A DNA stretch of 32,053 bases from an uncultured Oscillibacter sp. (lineage in GTDB: Bacteria; Bacillota; Clostridia; Oscillospirales; Oscillospiraceae): positions 1 to 32,053 of the forward strand of contig CAJTJA010000025.1 in NCBI GenBank assembly GCA_910576845.1. Reading direction: 5' to 3'. This document shows positions 16,255 through 22,815 of the stretch, piece after piece. Below the pieces are notes generated by a model. That model did no database searches. It saw nothing but the letters and a program-made list of their open reading frames with translations, and was not told where the DNA came from. Position 1 is the stretch's first letter. Each line of letters opens with the position of its first letter. The position numbers and the translations under genes are program-made.

Positions 16255-16283
16255 ATTATATCAGCAGAGAATATGCTTGTCCA
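16255..16283 (-). promoter_or_regulatory. sigma-A promoter of the GNAT gene
   Basis: On the minus strand TGGACA (16278-16283) and TATAAT (16255-16260) are spaced by 17 bases, with TGA just before the -10 hexamer. The leader to ATG 16224 would be about 25 bases. Confidence 0.85.
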
Positions 16284-16333
16284 CCATTTTCTGGCTTTTA
16301 TGGAAGGAAGAGGAAATCCTAAAAAGAAAAGGC

Positions 16334-16361
16334 TTGCAAAACCCTTACTATCTGATATAAT
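16334..16361 (+). promoter_or_regulatory. sigma-A promoter of yajC
   Basis: TTGCAA at 16334-16339 and TATAAT at 16356-16361 are 16 bases apart, and TGA precedes the -10 hexamer. It is divergent from the GNAT promoter about 50 bases away. Confidence 0.8.
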
Positions 16362-16399
16362 AAATACATTCTAATCACACGAAAGAAAGGAAACTATCA

Positions 16400-16720
16400 A
16401 TGGATTATACGATTATTATGCTGATTGTCATGGTTGCGATCATGTATTTCCTGATGATCCGGCCGGAGAACAAGCGAAAGAAAAAAGCCCAAGAAATGCG
16501 GGATAGTCTGAAGAAAGGCGATATTATCACCTCTATTGGTGGCATTATTGGCAGGATTGTTTCTGTCGGCAAAGATACAATCATCATTGAGACCAGCGAT
16601 GACCGGGTTCGGATGGAGCTGGCAAAATGGGCTGTCAGCTCTGTGGGTGTCCAGAGTTCCGAGCAGCCTGAGGAGAAAAAGGAAGAGGAGAAGAAGGAAA
16701 AACACTCTCCGGAACTCTGA
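16400..16720 (+). CDS. yajC: preprotein translocase accessory subunit YajC
   Basis: Small Sec-associated membrane protein of 106 residues. One N-terminal transmembrane helix (about residues 4-20, IIMLIVMVAIMYFLMI) is followed by RPENKRKKKAQEMRDSLKKGD and IITSIGGIIGRIVSV, the diagnostic YajC sequence, then a highly charged Glu/Lys tail. The ATG is preceded by GAAAGGA at 16385-16391. secD and secF, often neighbours, are not in the window. The next gene begins behind a terminator-like hairpin. Confidence 0.95.
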   Translation: MDYTIIMLIVMVAIMYFLMIRPENKRKKKAQEMRDSLKKGDIITSIGGIIGRIVSVGKDTIIIETSDDRVRMELAKWAVSSVGVQSSEQPEEKKEEEKKEKHSPEL

Positions 16721-16770
16721 TAACATCGAAAAGGATTCTGGTTTTGTCCGATCCTAAAGCATAAAAGCAC

Positions 16771-16822
16771 CCTCCCAAGGAATATGCTTCTTTCAAGAGC
16801 ATGTTTTGAGGGAGGATTTTTT
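16771..16822 (+). terminator. terminator-like hairpin carrying the ribosome binding site of the next gene
   Basis: CCTCCC at 16771-16776 pairs with GGGAGG at 16810-16815, and ATGCT at 16784-16788 with AGCAT at 16798-16802, with A-T and G-T pairs between and a two-base bulge; six T follow at 16817-16822. It reads as the yajC terminator, but GGGAGG is also the ribosome binding site for ATG 16823. Confidence 0.7.
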
Positions 16823-17212
16823 ATGGCAAAGGGACGAAAAAAGCTGGAGATGTGGCAGGGATTTTTGGCAGGAAGTCTATTGTCTCTGGGCATATATTTG
16901 TTAGGGCTGCTGCTTTTAACACTGCTGATGGTAAAAGGAATCCTGTCAGAAGGAGGGAGCTTTCCGGCAGTCGCTGTTCTATGCGGTTTGGCTGCTCTGG
17001 GAGGTGGATTACTGACGGTGCGCCTGACATTTTGGCGAAGCGGAGGAGTCCTGACAGCGGTGATTTTTTTGTCAATGCTGGTTCTGGCAGGACTAAGCTT
17101 CTGGGAAGGAATCGACTGGCTGGGACATGGGGGTATTCTGCTGTTATGTGGTTTGGCTGGAGGGCTGTTGGCTGGAGCGGCCGGGCATAAGAGAAAGCGT
17201 CGAAGAAAGTAA
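16823..17212 (+). CDS. TIGR04086 family membrane protein
   Basis: Integral membrane protein of 129 residues with four predicted helices (about residues 12-36, 46-64, 72-91 and 100-121) and strongly basic ends (MAKGRKK and KRKRRRK). Length, topology and the position directly after yajC match the TIGR04086 (YrzE-like) family of Clostridia, whose function is unknown. The start is ATG 16823 with GGGAGG at 16810-16815. In many Clostridia this gene precedes the SCIFF peptide gene and its radical SAM maturase; I searched the next 445 bases and found no such peptide. No promoter of its own is visible. Confidence 0.8.
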   Translation: MAKGRKKLEMWQGFLAGSLLSLGIYLLGLLLLTLLMVKGILSEGGSFPAVAVLCGLAALGGGLLTVRLTFWRSGGVLTAVIFLSMLVLAGLSFWEGIDWLGHGGILLLCGLAGGLLAGAAGHKRKRRRK

Positions 17213-17474
17213 AATGAATCTGTCTTATTGTTGGATTGCACAAAATTTTTGTTTTCTCTGAAATTATACACCAATATCTTCGAACCAACACCATATAAAG
17301 AGGGAAAAGGAGAAGACCAAAGATATGGGATATACTGAAAGCGCCGCCCCCCAAATATGGACGGCGCTCCAGCATATTCGGAGGTTTGTTCCATCGCGTC
17401 CTTTTGTTTACATAATATTATTTACATAATATTTTGTCATAAATCCCAAAAAAGTTATTTTTAGCGGAAACATC
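17213..17474. other. non-coding gap with hairpin and tandem direct repeat
   Basis: No gene is seen here. AGCGCCG at 17340-17346 pairs with CGGCGCT at 17362-17368 (15-base loop) but no U tract follows on either strand. The stretch 17395-17520 is strongly AT-rich, unlike its surroundings, and contains the 13-base tandem repeat listed separately. Confidence 0.6.
17407..17433. repeat. 13-base direct repeat, two copies, period 14
   Basis: TTTACATAATATT occurs at 17407-17419 and again at 17421-17433 with a single base between. Each copy holds the near-palindrome TAATATT. It lies about 42 bases before a sigma-A-like -35 element and could be an operator, but no binding protein can be named. Confidence 0.85.
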
Positions 17475-17503
17475 TTGCGAAAAATAAAAAAATAGGCTAT
17501 ATT
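17475..17503 (+). promoter_or_regulatory. putative sigma-A promoter upstream of spoIIM
   Basis: TTGCGA at 17475-17480 and TATATT at 17498-17503 are 17 bases apart. Transcription from about 17510 would meet a terminator 25 to 60 bases later, so a full-length product reaching spoIIM would need read-through. Confidence 0.6.
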
Positions 17504-17532
17504 AATTAAGCAATCAAAATTTATGTGGTTAC

Positions 17533-17573
17533 ACGCCTTCTTCCATGTCCCATAGACAGGAGGGCGTTTTCTT
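17533..17573 (+). terminator. intrinsic terminator upstream of spoIIM
   Basis: ACGCCTTCTT at 17533-17542 pairs fully with AGGAGGGCGT at 17558-17567 (two G-U pairs) around a 15-base loop, followed by TTTTCTT. No gene ends just before it on the plus strand, so it belongs to a short leader or small RNA. Confidence 0.75.
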
Positions 17574-17657
17574 ATCCGGCTGTCGGATTATATTCCTTTC
17601 CCGCAAATATGTATAAACCGTTCTTGCCATTCATAGGATGCGATGAGGTGAGGCGGT

Positions 17658-18284
17658 TTGAACTGGAAGAGACGGGAGATGATGGAGTGGAGACAGCCGC
17701 TCGTTCGTCTGTTATTTCTGGCGCTGTTTTTTTTCGCCGGCATAATTTTAGGACAGGTCTTTTCCAATCATGTTCCCGACGCAGCAGGAGATGAACTGGT
17801 CCTCTATCTGACAGATTTCCTAAAGATAGAAAGTAGAGAGCTGTCGCCTCAGGCAGTGTTCTCAGCGTTAATACTATATTTTCGCTATCCATTGGCGGCA
17901 TGCTTGCTAGGGTTCGCTTCTATTGGAATCTTACTGCTTCCATTTGTGACTGGGGCTTTTGGCTTCTTTCTGTCTTTTTCGGTCTGCTGTTTTGCTGCGG
18001 CTTTTGGGCCGGATGGGGTGCTTTTGGCGTTGGCGGTATTTGGTCTTCGCTGTGCGGTAACGCTACCTTGTTATTTTTTGCTGGCGGTCCCTTCCTTTGA
18101 ACATTCCATGGCCTTGGCATCTTTCTCTATAGGAAGAGGAAGGCGGTCAGCCGCAGTGATATACAGCCGGGAATGGTGGAGCCGATTAGCGGTAATTTCT
18201 GGGGCTCTGCTGGTGGGGATGTGTTCTGAATTGATGCTGACTCCTTGGTTTTTGCGGCAGATTTTAGAACAACTGCTTGCCTGA
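17658..18284 (+). CDS. spoIIM: stage II sporulation protein M-like membrane protein
   Basis: Membrane protein of 208 residues with five or six predicted helices (about residues 15-36, 65-95, 98-118, 122-145, 175-195). SpoIIM is part of the DMP peptidoglycan hydrolase complex (SpoIID-SpoIIM-SpoIIP) that drives engulfment of the forespore. The assignment rests on length, topology, the FFAGIILGQVF segment in the first helix, and position: in Bacillus spoIIM lies just upstream of xerD as here. The start is TTG 17658 with GAGGTGAGG at 17644-17652; ATG codons at 17679 and 17682 lack a properly spaced site. It might also be a general SpoIIM-fold membrane protein outside sporulation. Confidence 0.8.
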   Translation: MNWKRREMMEWRQPLVRLLFLALFFFAGIILGQVFSNHVPDAAGDELVLYLTDFLKIESRELSPQAVFSALILYFRYPLAACLLGFASIGILLLPFVTGAFGFFLSFSVCCFAAAFGPDGVLLALAVFGLRCAVTLPCYFLLAVPSFEHSMALASFSIGRGRRSAAVIYSREWWSRLAVISGALLVGMCSELMLTPWFLRQILEQLLA

Positions 18285-18292
18285 GTGAGAAT

Positions 18293-18322
18293 CCGGCCCT
18301 TTGCTTTGATGAAAGGGGCCGG
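18293..18322 (+). other. hairpin between spoIIM and xerD without U tract
   Basis: CCGGCCCTTT at 18293-18302 pairs with AAAGGGGCCGG at 18312-18322 (one bulged G) around GCTTTGATG. No T run follows, so it is not a standard terminator. It ends 14 bases before the presumed beginning of xerD translation. Confidence 0.65.
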
Positions 18323-18336
18323 CAAAGAGAGAAGGG

Positions 18337-19221
18337 ATCGAAACGGACGAGATTGTATGCTATGGTGAGTATCTGGTCAGAGAGAAACATGCATCCCAAA
18401 ATACAGTTGCCTCTTATCTGCGGGATATAACGCAATTTGCAGAGTATTTAGAAGTTCGAGGACCTGATCTCCTGGAGGCCACCAGTGAAACTGTTCAGTC
18501 CTACATGGATTGGATGCTAAGCCGGGGCAAGTCCGCGGCTTCTGTTACCCGCTTTTTGGCTTCTGTAAAATCCTTCTACAATTTCCAGCTCTTTTCCGGC
18601 AAGGTGAAATGCAACCCGGCCAAAGGTGTTGTCGCGGCCAAAGTGGAGCGGAAATATCCTGAAATTTTGACTTCCAAAGAAGTAGAGCTTTTTTTGGAGC
18701 AGCCTCAATGTGTAGATGCCAAAGGTTTCCGGGATCACGCTATGCTGGAGCTTTTATACGCGACCGGAATACGTGTCAGCGAACTGACTACTTTGGATTT
18801 GGCGGACCTGAATTTAGCTGCTGGTTTTATCCGCTGCTCCAGCAAAGGCAAGGAGCGAATTATTCCCTTGTACCGCACGGCGGTAAAGGCTCTTCAAGAC
18901 TATGTGTGGAGAGTTCGTCCTCAATTAGTATCAGACGCGGAAGAAACAGCTCTTTTTGTGAATATGAATGGAGAACGAATGAGCCGCCAGGGATTTTGGA
19001 AAATTATAAAATACTATCAAGAAAAAGCGGGGATTGAGAAAGAAATTACGCCTCATACCTTGCGGCATTCATTTGCAGTGCATTTGTTGGAGAATGGGGC
19101 GGATCTCCGTTCTATTCAGGAAATGCTGGGTCACGCAGATATTTCCTCTACTCAGATTTATACCCATGTGGTAAAAGGCCATTTGAAAGACGTATACCAA
19201 AAAGCCCATCCGCGGGCATAA
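18337..19221 (+). CDS. xerD: tyrosine recombinase XerD (no standard start codon)
   Basis: Site-specific recombinase that resolves chromosome dimers at dif with XerC. The catalytic domain is complete: Arg in ATGIRVSEL, Lys in SKGKERI, HTLRH, GHADI and the nucleophilic Tyr in QIYTHV. The N-terminal SAM-like domain is also present by translation (CYGEYLVREKHASQNTVASY, LRDITQFAEYLEVRG). The frame is open from 18313 but contains no ATG, GTG or TTG before ATG 18505, which would cut off about 56 residues of that domain. I place the start at the ATC at 18337, which gives 294 residues, the normal XerD length; ATT 18352 is another option. The start is an inference; it could also reflect a mutation or sequencing error. 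Confidence 0.85.
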   Translation: METDEIVCYGEYLVREKHASQNTVASYLRDITQFAEYLEVRGPDLLEATSETVQSYMDWMLSRGKSAASVTRFLASVKSFYNFQLFSGKVKCNPAKGVVAAKVERKYPEILTSKEVELFLEQPQCVDAKGFRDHAMLELLYATGIRVSELTTLDLADLNLAAGFIRCSSKGKERIIPLYRTAVKALQDYVWRVRPQLVSDAEETALFVNMNGERMSRQGFWKIIKYYQEKAGIEKEITPHTLRHSFAVHLLENGADLRSIQEMLGHADISSTQIYTHVVKGHLKDVYQKAHPRA

Positions 19222-19235
19222 AAGTACATTGAACG

Positions 19236-19272
19236 GGTGCCGCTGGTTTGGCGGCGCCTGTTTTTCTTTTTT
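19236..19272 (+). terminator. intrinsic terminator after xerD
   Basis: GGTGCCGC at 19236-19243 pairs with GCGGCGCC at 19251-19258 (one U-G pair), loop TGGTTTG, then TG and TTTTTCTTTTTT. Confidence 0.9.
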
Positions 19273-19301
19273 ACTTTTTAGAATGAGGAGAGCTTTTTCT
19301 G

Positions 19302-19330
19302 TTGCGTATCTCGACCAAATTTGCTATACT
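19302..19330 (+). promoter_or_regulatory. sigma-A promoter of the ruvC operon
   Basis: TTGCGT at 19302-19307 and TATACT at 19325-19330 are spaced by 17 bases, with TGC just before the -10 hexamer. Confidence 0.8.
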
Positions 19331-19362
19331 AGCTAAGAATGCAAGGCGAAAGGGGCATACCT

Positions 19363-19872
19363 ATGCGGATACTGGGAATTGATCCCGGCTTTGCCACTAT
19401 TGGCTTTGGTTTGGTGGAAGCGGAGCGGGGACAGACGCATATGGTGACATATGGGGCTATTACCACTCCGGCGGGTCTGCCTTTGAGCCGGAGGCTCTAT
19501 CAAATTGGCACTGATATGGAAGACCTGATCGGGCAATTGAAGCCTGAGGTTATCTCCATCGAGGAACTGTTTTTCAACACGAACATTACCACCGGCATTG
19601 CTGTGGCCCATGGCCGGGGCGTTCTCCTTTACGCCGCCGAAAAGTGCGGCATTCCTTTATATGAATACACTCCGTCTCAGGTTAAGCTTGCTGTGACCGG
19701 CTATGGAAAAGCCGAGAAACGACAGGTGATGGACATGACCCGAAGACTTTTGAAGCTGAAAACAGTACCCAGGCCCGACGATGCCGCCGATGCCCTGGCC
19801 CTGGCCCTGTGCCATGCCCGAAGCTTTACATCGCGGCTGCCTCTAGTTAGGAACGTGCCGGAGACTATATAA
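19363..19872 (+). CDS. ruvC: Holliday junction resolvase RuvC
   Basis: Dimeric endonuclease that cuts Holliday junctions on the RuvAB complex. The 169 residues have the RNase H-like fold with the four acidic active-site residues in expected places: Asp in ILGIDPG (residue 6), Glu in ISIEELFF (about 69), and the C-terminal pair in RPDDAADALALA (about 139-145). ATG 19363 is chosen because MRILGIDPG is the normal N terminus and AAAGGGG lies eight bases upstream; ATG 19339 adds residues not found in RuvC. It is the first gene of the ruv operon, 20 bases before ruvA. Confidence 0.96.
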   Translation: MRILGIDPGFATIGFGLVEAERGQTHMVTYGAITTPAGLPLSRRLYQIGTDMEDLIGQLKPEVISIEELFFNTNITTGIAVAHGRGVLLYAAEKCGIPLYEYTPSQVKLAVTGYGKAEKRQVMDMTRRLLKLKTVPRPDDAADALALALCHARSFTSRLPLVRNVPETI

Positions 19873-19892
19873 CGGAGGAAAGCGGAAGCCTT

Positions 19893-20495
19893 ATGTTTTA
19901 CTATTTGGATGGCACGGTGGCAGAGATCATGCCATACCTTGCGGTGATCGACTGCGGCGGTGTTGGATATGCCTGTAAGACAACCAACAACACCCTGACC
20001 GCCTTGAAAAAAGGCCAGCGGAAAAAACTCTATACCTATTTGAATGTTGCGGAGAATCTTTTTGAGTTATACGGATTTGCAACCCAAAGTGAACTGAACA
20101 GTTTCAAACTGCTCATCGGCGTTTCAGGCGTAGGACCGAAAGCGGCATTGGCTATCCTGTCCTCCGGTACGCCGGAGACATTGGCTATGGCCATTGTTAC
20201 CGGGGATGAAAAGACGCTGACAGCTGCGCCCGGAATAGGGAAGAAAATTGCCCAGCGCATCATTTTAGAACTGAAGGACAAAATGGCAAAGGAAACTGCG
20301 GCCGGTCTGGACATTTCCGCCGGCAAGGGTGCCCCAACAGCTCTGTTTGGAAACAAGGCTACAGAGGCGGCCCAGGCTCTTGCGGTATTAGGTTATTCCA
20401 GCCAGGAGGTATCTGTGGCTTTGAAAGGGCTTGATATGGATATGCCGTTGGAGGAAATTGTCCGGCAGAGCTTAAAACGGATGGCAAAGCTATAA
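19893..20495 (+). CDS. ruvA: Holliday junction DNA helicase subunit RuvA
   Basis: Tetrameric protein that binds the four-way junction and loads RuvB. The 200 residues contain the N-terminal OB fold (MFYYLDGTVAEIMPYLAVIDCGGVGY, exact family style), two helix-hairpin-helix motifs (LIGVSGVGPKAALAILS and AAPGIGKKIAQRIILEL) and the C-terminal three-helix domain that contacts RuvB (EAAQALAVLGYSSQEVS). The ATG at 19893 lies 13 bases after GGAGGA. Unlike the usual order, ruvB does not follow directly: two small genes lie between. Confidence 0.96.
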   Translation: MFYYLDGTVAEIMPYLAVIDCGGVGYACKTTNNTLTALKKGQRKKLYTYLNVAENLFELYGFATQSELNSFKLLIGVSGVGPKAALAILSSGTPETLAMAIVTGDEKTLTAAPGIGKKIAQRIILELKDKMAKETAAGLDISAGKGAPTALFGNKATEAAQALAVLGYSSQEVSVALKGLDMDMPLEEIVRQSLKRMAKL

Positions 20496-20606
20496 GACTA
20501 TTTGCCTTCAATATGTGTAAAGTATAATAACTTTATATTTTGCTTTGGACTTTTCACATGCGTATTCTCAAAAGACAGTGGATAACGCCCAGAAAGGACC
20601 ACCGAT

Positions 20607-20942
20607 TTAGTAGCAAAGTATGAGCGCAGATTCCGCGGGGATTTTGACACAGCCCTGAGATGGTTTCATAATGGCATTCTCAACGGCAGTACGATGGCCA
20701 GTTTTGAAGACGGCAGCGACTATACCTCTGGAAATGTACGCTGTGCTGTCCGGGTATACGAACGTTACAGCGTGGCAGGAGGCAACCGGCTTAGCCTGAC
20801 GCCGACTATGATGGGAACGGAGAACAGCCTGTTCCTTTCCGCCATTGTTGCCGGAGGCAGCCAGGGAATATTCTTCAAGTTTAATACCTTTGGGGAAGAA
20901 GCTTTTCTGGACAAAGTTCGGAAGCTGGCTGAAGAGCTGTGA
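20607..20942 (+). CDS. DUF6054 family protein (no standard start codon)
   Basis: Small soluble protein of unknown function. The sequence from KYERRFRGDFDTALRW through FEDGSDYTSG, VRCAVRVYERYS and FLSAIVAGGSQGIFFKFNTF matches what I remember of the DUF6054 family, although I cannot verify this. The frame is open from 20586 but its first ATG is at 20694, which has no ribosome binding site and would remove about 29 conserved-looking residues. AAAGGA at 20594-20599 would fit a start at TTA 20607 or GTA 20610; neither is a normal start, while a one-base change would make TTG or GTG. I list it from 20607 by inference. A TATAAT at 20523-20528 lies upstream, with only a poorly spaced TTGCCT. It sits inside the ruv gene group. 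Confidence 0.65.
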   Translation, partial: LVAKYERRFRGDFDTALRWFHNGILNGSTMASFEDGSDYTSGNVRCAVRVYERYSVAGGNRLSLTPTMMGTENSLFLSAIVAGGSQGIFFKFNTFGEEAFLDKVRKLAEEL

Positions 20943-20970
20943 CGGAAACTGGATAAAAGGAGAAGCCTCT

Positions 20971-21216
20971 ATGATTTTATCAAGCTTAGCAAGGCTAATC
21001 GTCATCGGGTTTGTAGGGAGCACCTTCGCCATGTTCCGCTTTGTGAAATACTGCCGCCTTCTGAACGGATGGGAGCTGGAACCAGAGAAGAAGAAACGGT
21101 ATCAGATTCGGGGCCGGCTATGGCTGACGGTGGCAGGCCTTCTGCTGGGCATAGCGGTGCTCTCCATCGCCGCCGGCATTATCATTCATTTGACATTTCC
21201 CGGGAAAAGGATGTGA
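20971..21216 (+). CDS. small two-helix membrane protein
   Basis: An 81-residue protein with two predicted transmembrane helices (about residues 5-22 and 48-74), separated by a charged segment (LNGWELEPEKKKRYQIRGR). I know no family. The ATG has AAAGGAG at 20956-20962, eight bases upstream. It begins 28 bases after the DUF6054 gene and ends four bases before the ruvB start, so it is very probably cotranscribed and perhaps translationally coupled with ruvB. Its place inside the operon does not by itself suggest a role in recombination. Confidence 0.8.
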   Translation: MILSSLARLIVIGFVGSTFAMFRFVKYCRLLNGWELEPEKKKRYQIRGRLWLTVAGLLLGIAVLSIAAGIIIHLTFPGKRM

Positions 21217-21220
21217 GCGT

Positions 21221-22282
21221 TTGAGTATCGACTTTGGGAACGATATTTATGAGGAACCTATTGTGACTAAAACATTCCTTCAGGAAGATGTTCAAGAGGG
21301 CTCCCTTCGGCCAAAGACCCTTCGGGAATATATTGGACAGGAAAAGGCCAAAGAAAATCTCTCTATTTTTATTGAGGCGGCCCGCAAGCGGGAAGAGTCT
21401 TTGGATCATGTTTTGCTCCATGGACCGCCGGGCCTTGGTAAAACTACATTAGCTGGAATCATTGCGCAGGAGATGGGAGTCAACATCCGCATTACTTCTG
21501 GTCCCGCTATTGAAAAACCTGGAGACCTGGCCGCGCTGCTGACCAATTTGAACGAAGGAGATATTCTCTTTGTAGATGAAATTCACCGGCTGAACCGCTC
21601 TGTGGAAGAGATTTTGTATCCCGCAATGGAAGACTATGTGCTGGATATCATCGTGGGGAAGGGACCTTCTGCCAACTCCATCCGGCTGGACCTGCCAAGA
21701 TTTACCCTTATCGGAGCTACAACGCGGGCAGGACAGCTTTCTGCCCCTTTGCGGGACCGCTTCGGCGTGACGCTGCGGCTGGAGCTCTACACGCCGGAGG
21801 AATTGGCAAAGATTGTCACCCGATCCGCCGGGATATTGAAGGTGGACATTGTACCTGAGGGGGCTTATGAGGTTGCCCGGCGGTCCCGTGGCACACCTCG
21901 TATTGCCAATCGGATGCTCCGCCGGGTTCGGGATTTTGCCCAGGTACGGGCTGACGGCGTGATTACCAAGGATGTGGCGGATCAGGCCCTCTGCGCTCTG
22001 GAGATCGATTACTTGGGCCTGGACCCGGTGGATAGGCGGATGATGGCGGCCATCATTGACAACTATGGGGGAGGTCCCGTAGGCTTGGAAACCCTGGCCG
22101 CTACCATCGGTGAGGAGTCCGTCACGCTGGAGGATGTATACGAACCCTATTTGATGCAGCTGGGTTTTTTAACCAGGACTCCCAGAGGACGCTGCGTCAC
22201 TCAAAAAGCATATCAGCACCTCCACAAACCCATTCCTGGCGGAGCGGCGCCGGAGGCTGCTATGGAACAGTTGACCCTGTAA
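21221..22282 (+). CDS. ruvB: Holliday junction branch migration ATPase RuvB
   Basis: AAA+ hexameric motor that moves Holliday junctions with RuvA. The 353 residues show Walker A GPPGLGKT at 68-75, Walker B LFVDEIHRL, sensor 1 TLIGATTRAG, the RuvB beta-hairpin region, the arginine finger in APLRDRFG and the C-terminal winged helix (RRMMAAIIDNYGGGPVGLETLAA, LMQLGFLTRTPRGR). The start is TTG 21221: translation gives MSIDFGNDIYEE, close to the usual RuvB beginning, with AAAAGG about ten bases upstream. The C terminus carries a short extra tail. Confidence 0.96.
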   Translation: MSIDFGNDIYEEPIVTKTFLQEDVQEGSLRPKTLREYIGQEKAKENLSIFIEAARKREESLDHVLLHGPPGLGKTTLAGIIAQEMGVNIRITSGPAIEKPGDLAALLTNLNEGDILFVDEIHRLNRSVEEILYPAMEDYVLDIIVGKGPSANSIRLDLPRFTLIGATTRAGQLSAPLRDRFGVTLRLELYTPEELAKIVTRSAGILKVDIVPEGAYEVARRSRGTPRIANRMLRRVRDFAQVRADGVITKDVADQALCALEIDYLGLDPVDRRMMAAIIDNYGGGPVGLETLAATIGEESVTLEDVYEPYLMQLGFLTRTPRGRCVTQKAYQHLHKPIPGGAAPEAAMEQLTL

Positions 22283-22316
22283 GTACCTGTTTGCCGGCTG
22301 AGAGGAGATGGGAGCT

Positions 22317-22811
22317 GTGAAACGAGAAAAATGGCTGGTTCTGTTTTTCTTTGTGCTGGCAGGACTGGGGTTTCTTTTGAAGCCCGAGGATTTGGACGCC
22401 ATGGTTGAACCAGTGTATCCCAGCCAGGTGGAAGGTGCGTGGGAATACCCGGTCCGACCGGGAACACAGGACTGGGTGGACTTGGAAAGCACAGAAGCCC
22501 GCAGGGAGGCCTGTCAGGTTCCCCAAGAGGCGCTGGAAGGCATGGACACGGCGGCCCTTCTGGAAACGGCCCTGGACTACCCCTTCTGCGCAGATATGCT
22601 GGCCTTTGACCGGGAGGAGGACGGGTACAGTCATCAGCTCAACCACAACGGTGCTTTGGCGGCTCTGGAGACCCGGGGCGACCGGCATGAGGTAATGCAG
22701 GCACGTCTGAAGGACATGAAGAACTGGAGGGACGAGGTGGGGCAGGCCCGCAGTGCGGAATCGGCCCTCCAATATGACTGCCTGACGATTTTCATACAAT
22801 ACATGGAGTAA
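22317..22811 (+). CDS. secreted or membrane-anchored protein of unknown function
   Basis: A 164-residue protein with a basic start (MKREKW) and one hydrophobic segment (LVLFFFVLAGLGFLL), so it is exported or anchored, with an acidic helical domain outside. The sequence PVRPGTQDWVDLES, EACQVPQEALEGMDTAALLE and ALDYPFCADMLAFD resembles a hypothetical family common in gut Firmicutes; no function is known. I prefer GTG 22317, nine bases after AGGAGATG; the ATG at 22308 directly abuts GAGGAG, too close for normal initiation. It ends four bases before the ATPase gene and is probably coupled to it. Confidence 0.75.
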   Translation: MKREKWLVLFFFVLAGLGFLLKPEDLDAMVEPVYPSQVEGAWEYPVRPGTQDWVDLESTEARREACQVPQEALEGMDTAALLETALDYPFCADMLAFDREEDGYSHQLNHNGALAALETRGDRHEVMQARLKDMKNWRDEVGQARSAESALQYDCLTIFIQYME

Positions 22812-22815
22812 ACGT

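Noticed and set aside
17340..17368. Hairpin AGCGCCG/CGGCGCT as terminator of the TIGR04086 gene
   Set aside because: No U tract follows on either strand; kept only as part of the gap description.
17588..17617. Sigma-E promoter for spoIIM (TTATATT as -35)
   Set aside because: The -35 part is acceptable, but nothing at the right distance matches the CATACAAT-type -10 better than half.
20502..20528. Sigma-A promoter before the DUF6054 gene
   Set aside because: TATAAT is perfect, but TTGCCT is only 15 bases away and there is no TG extension, so I did not list it as a feature.
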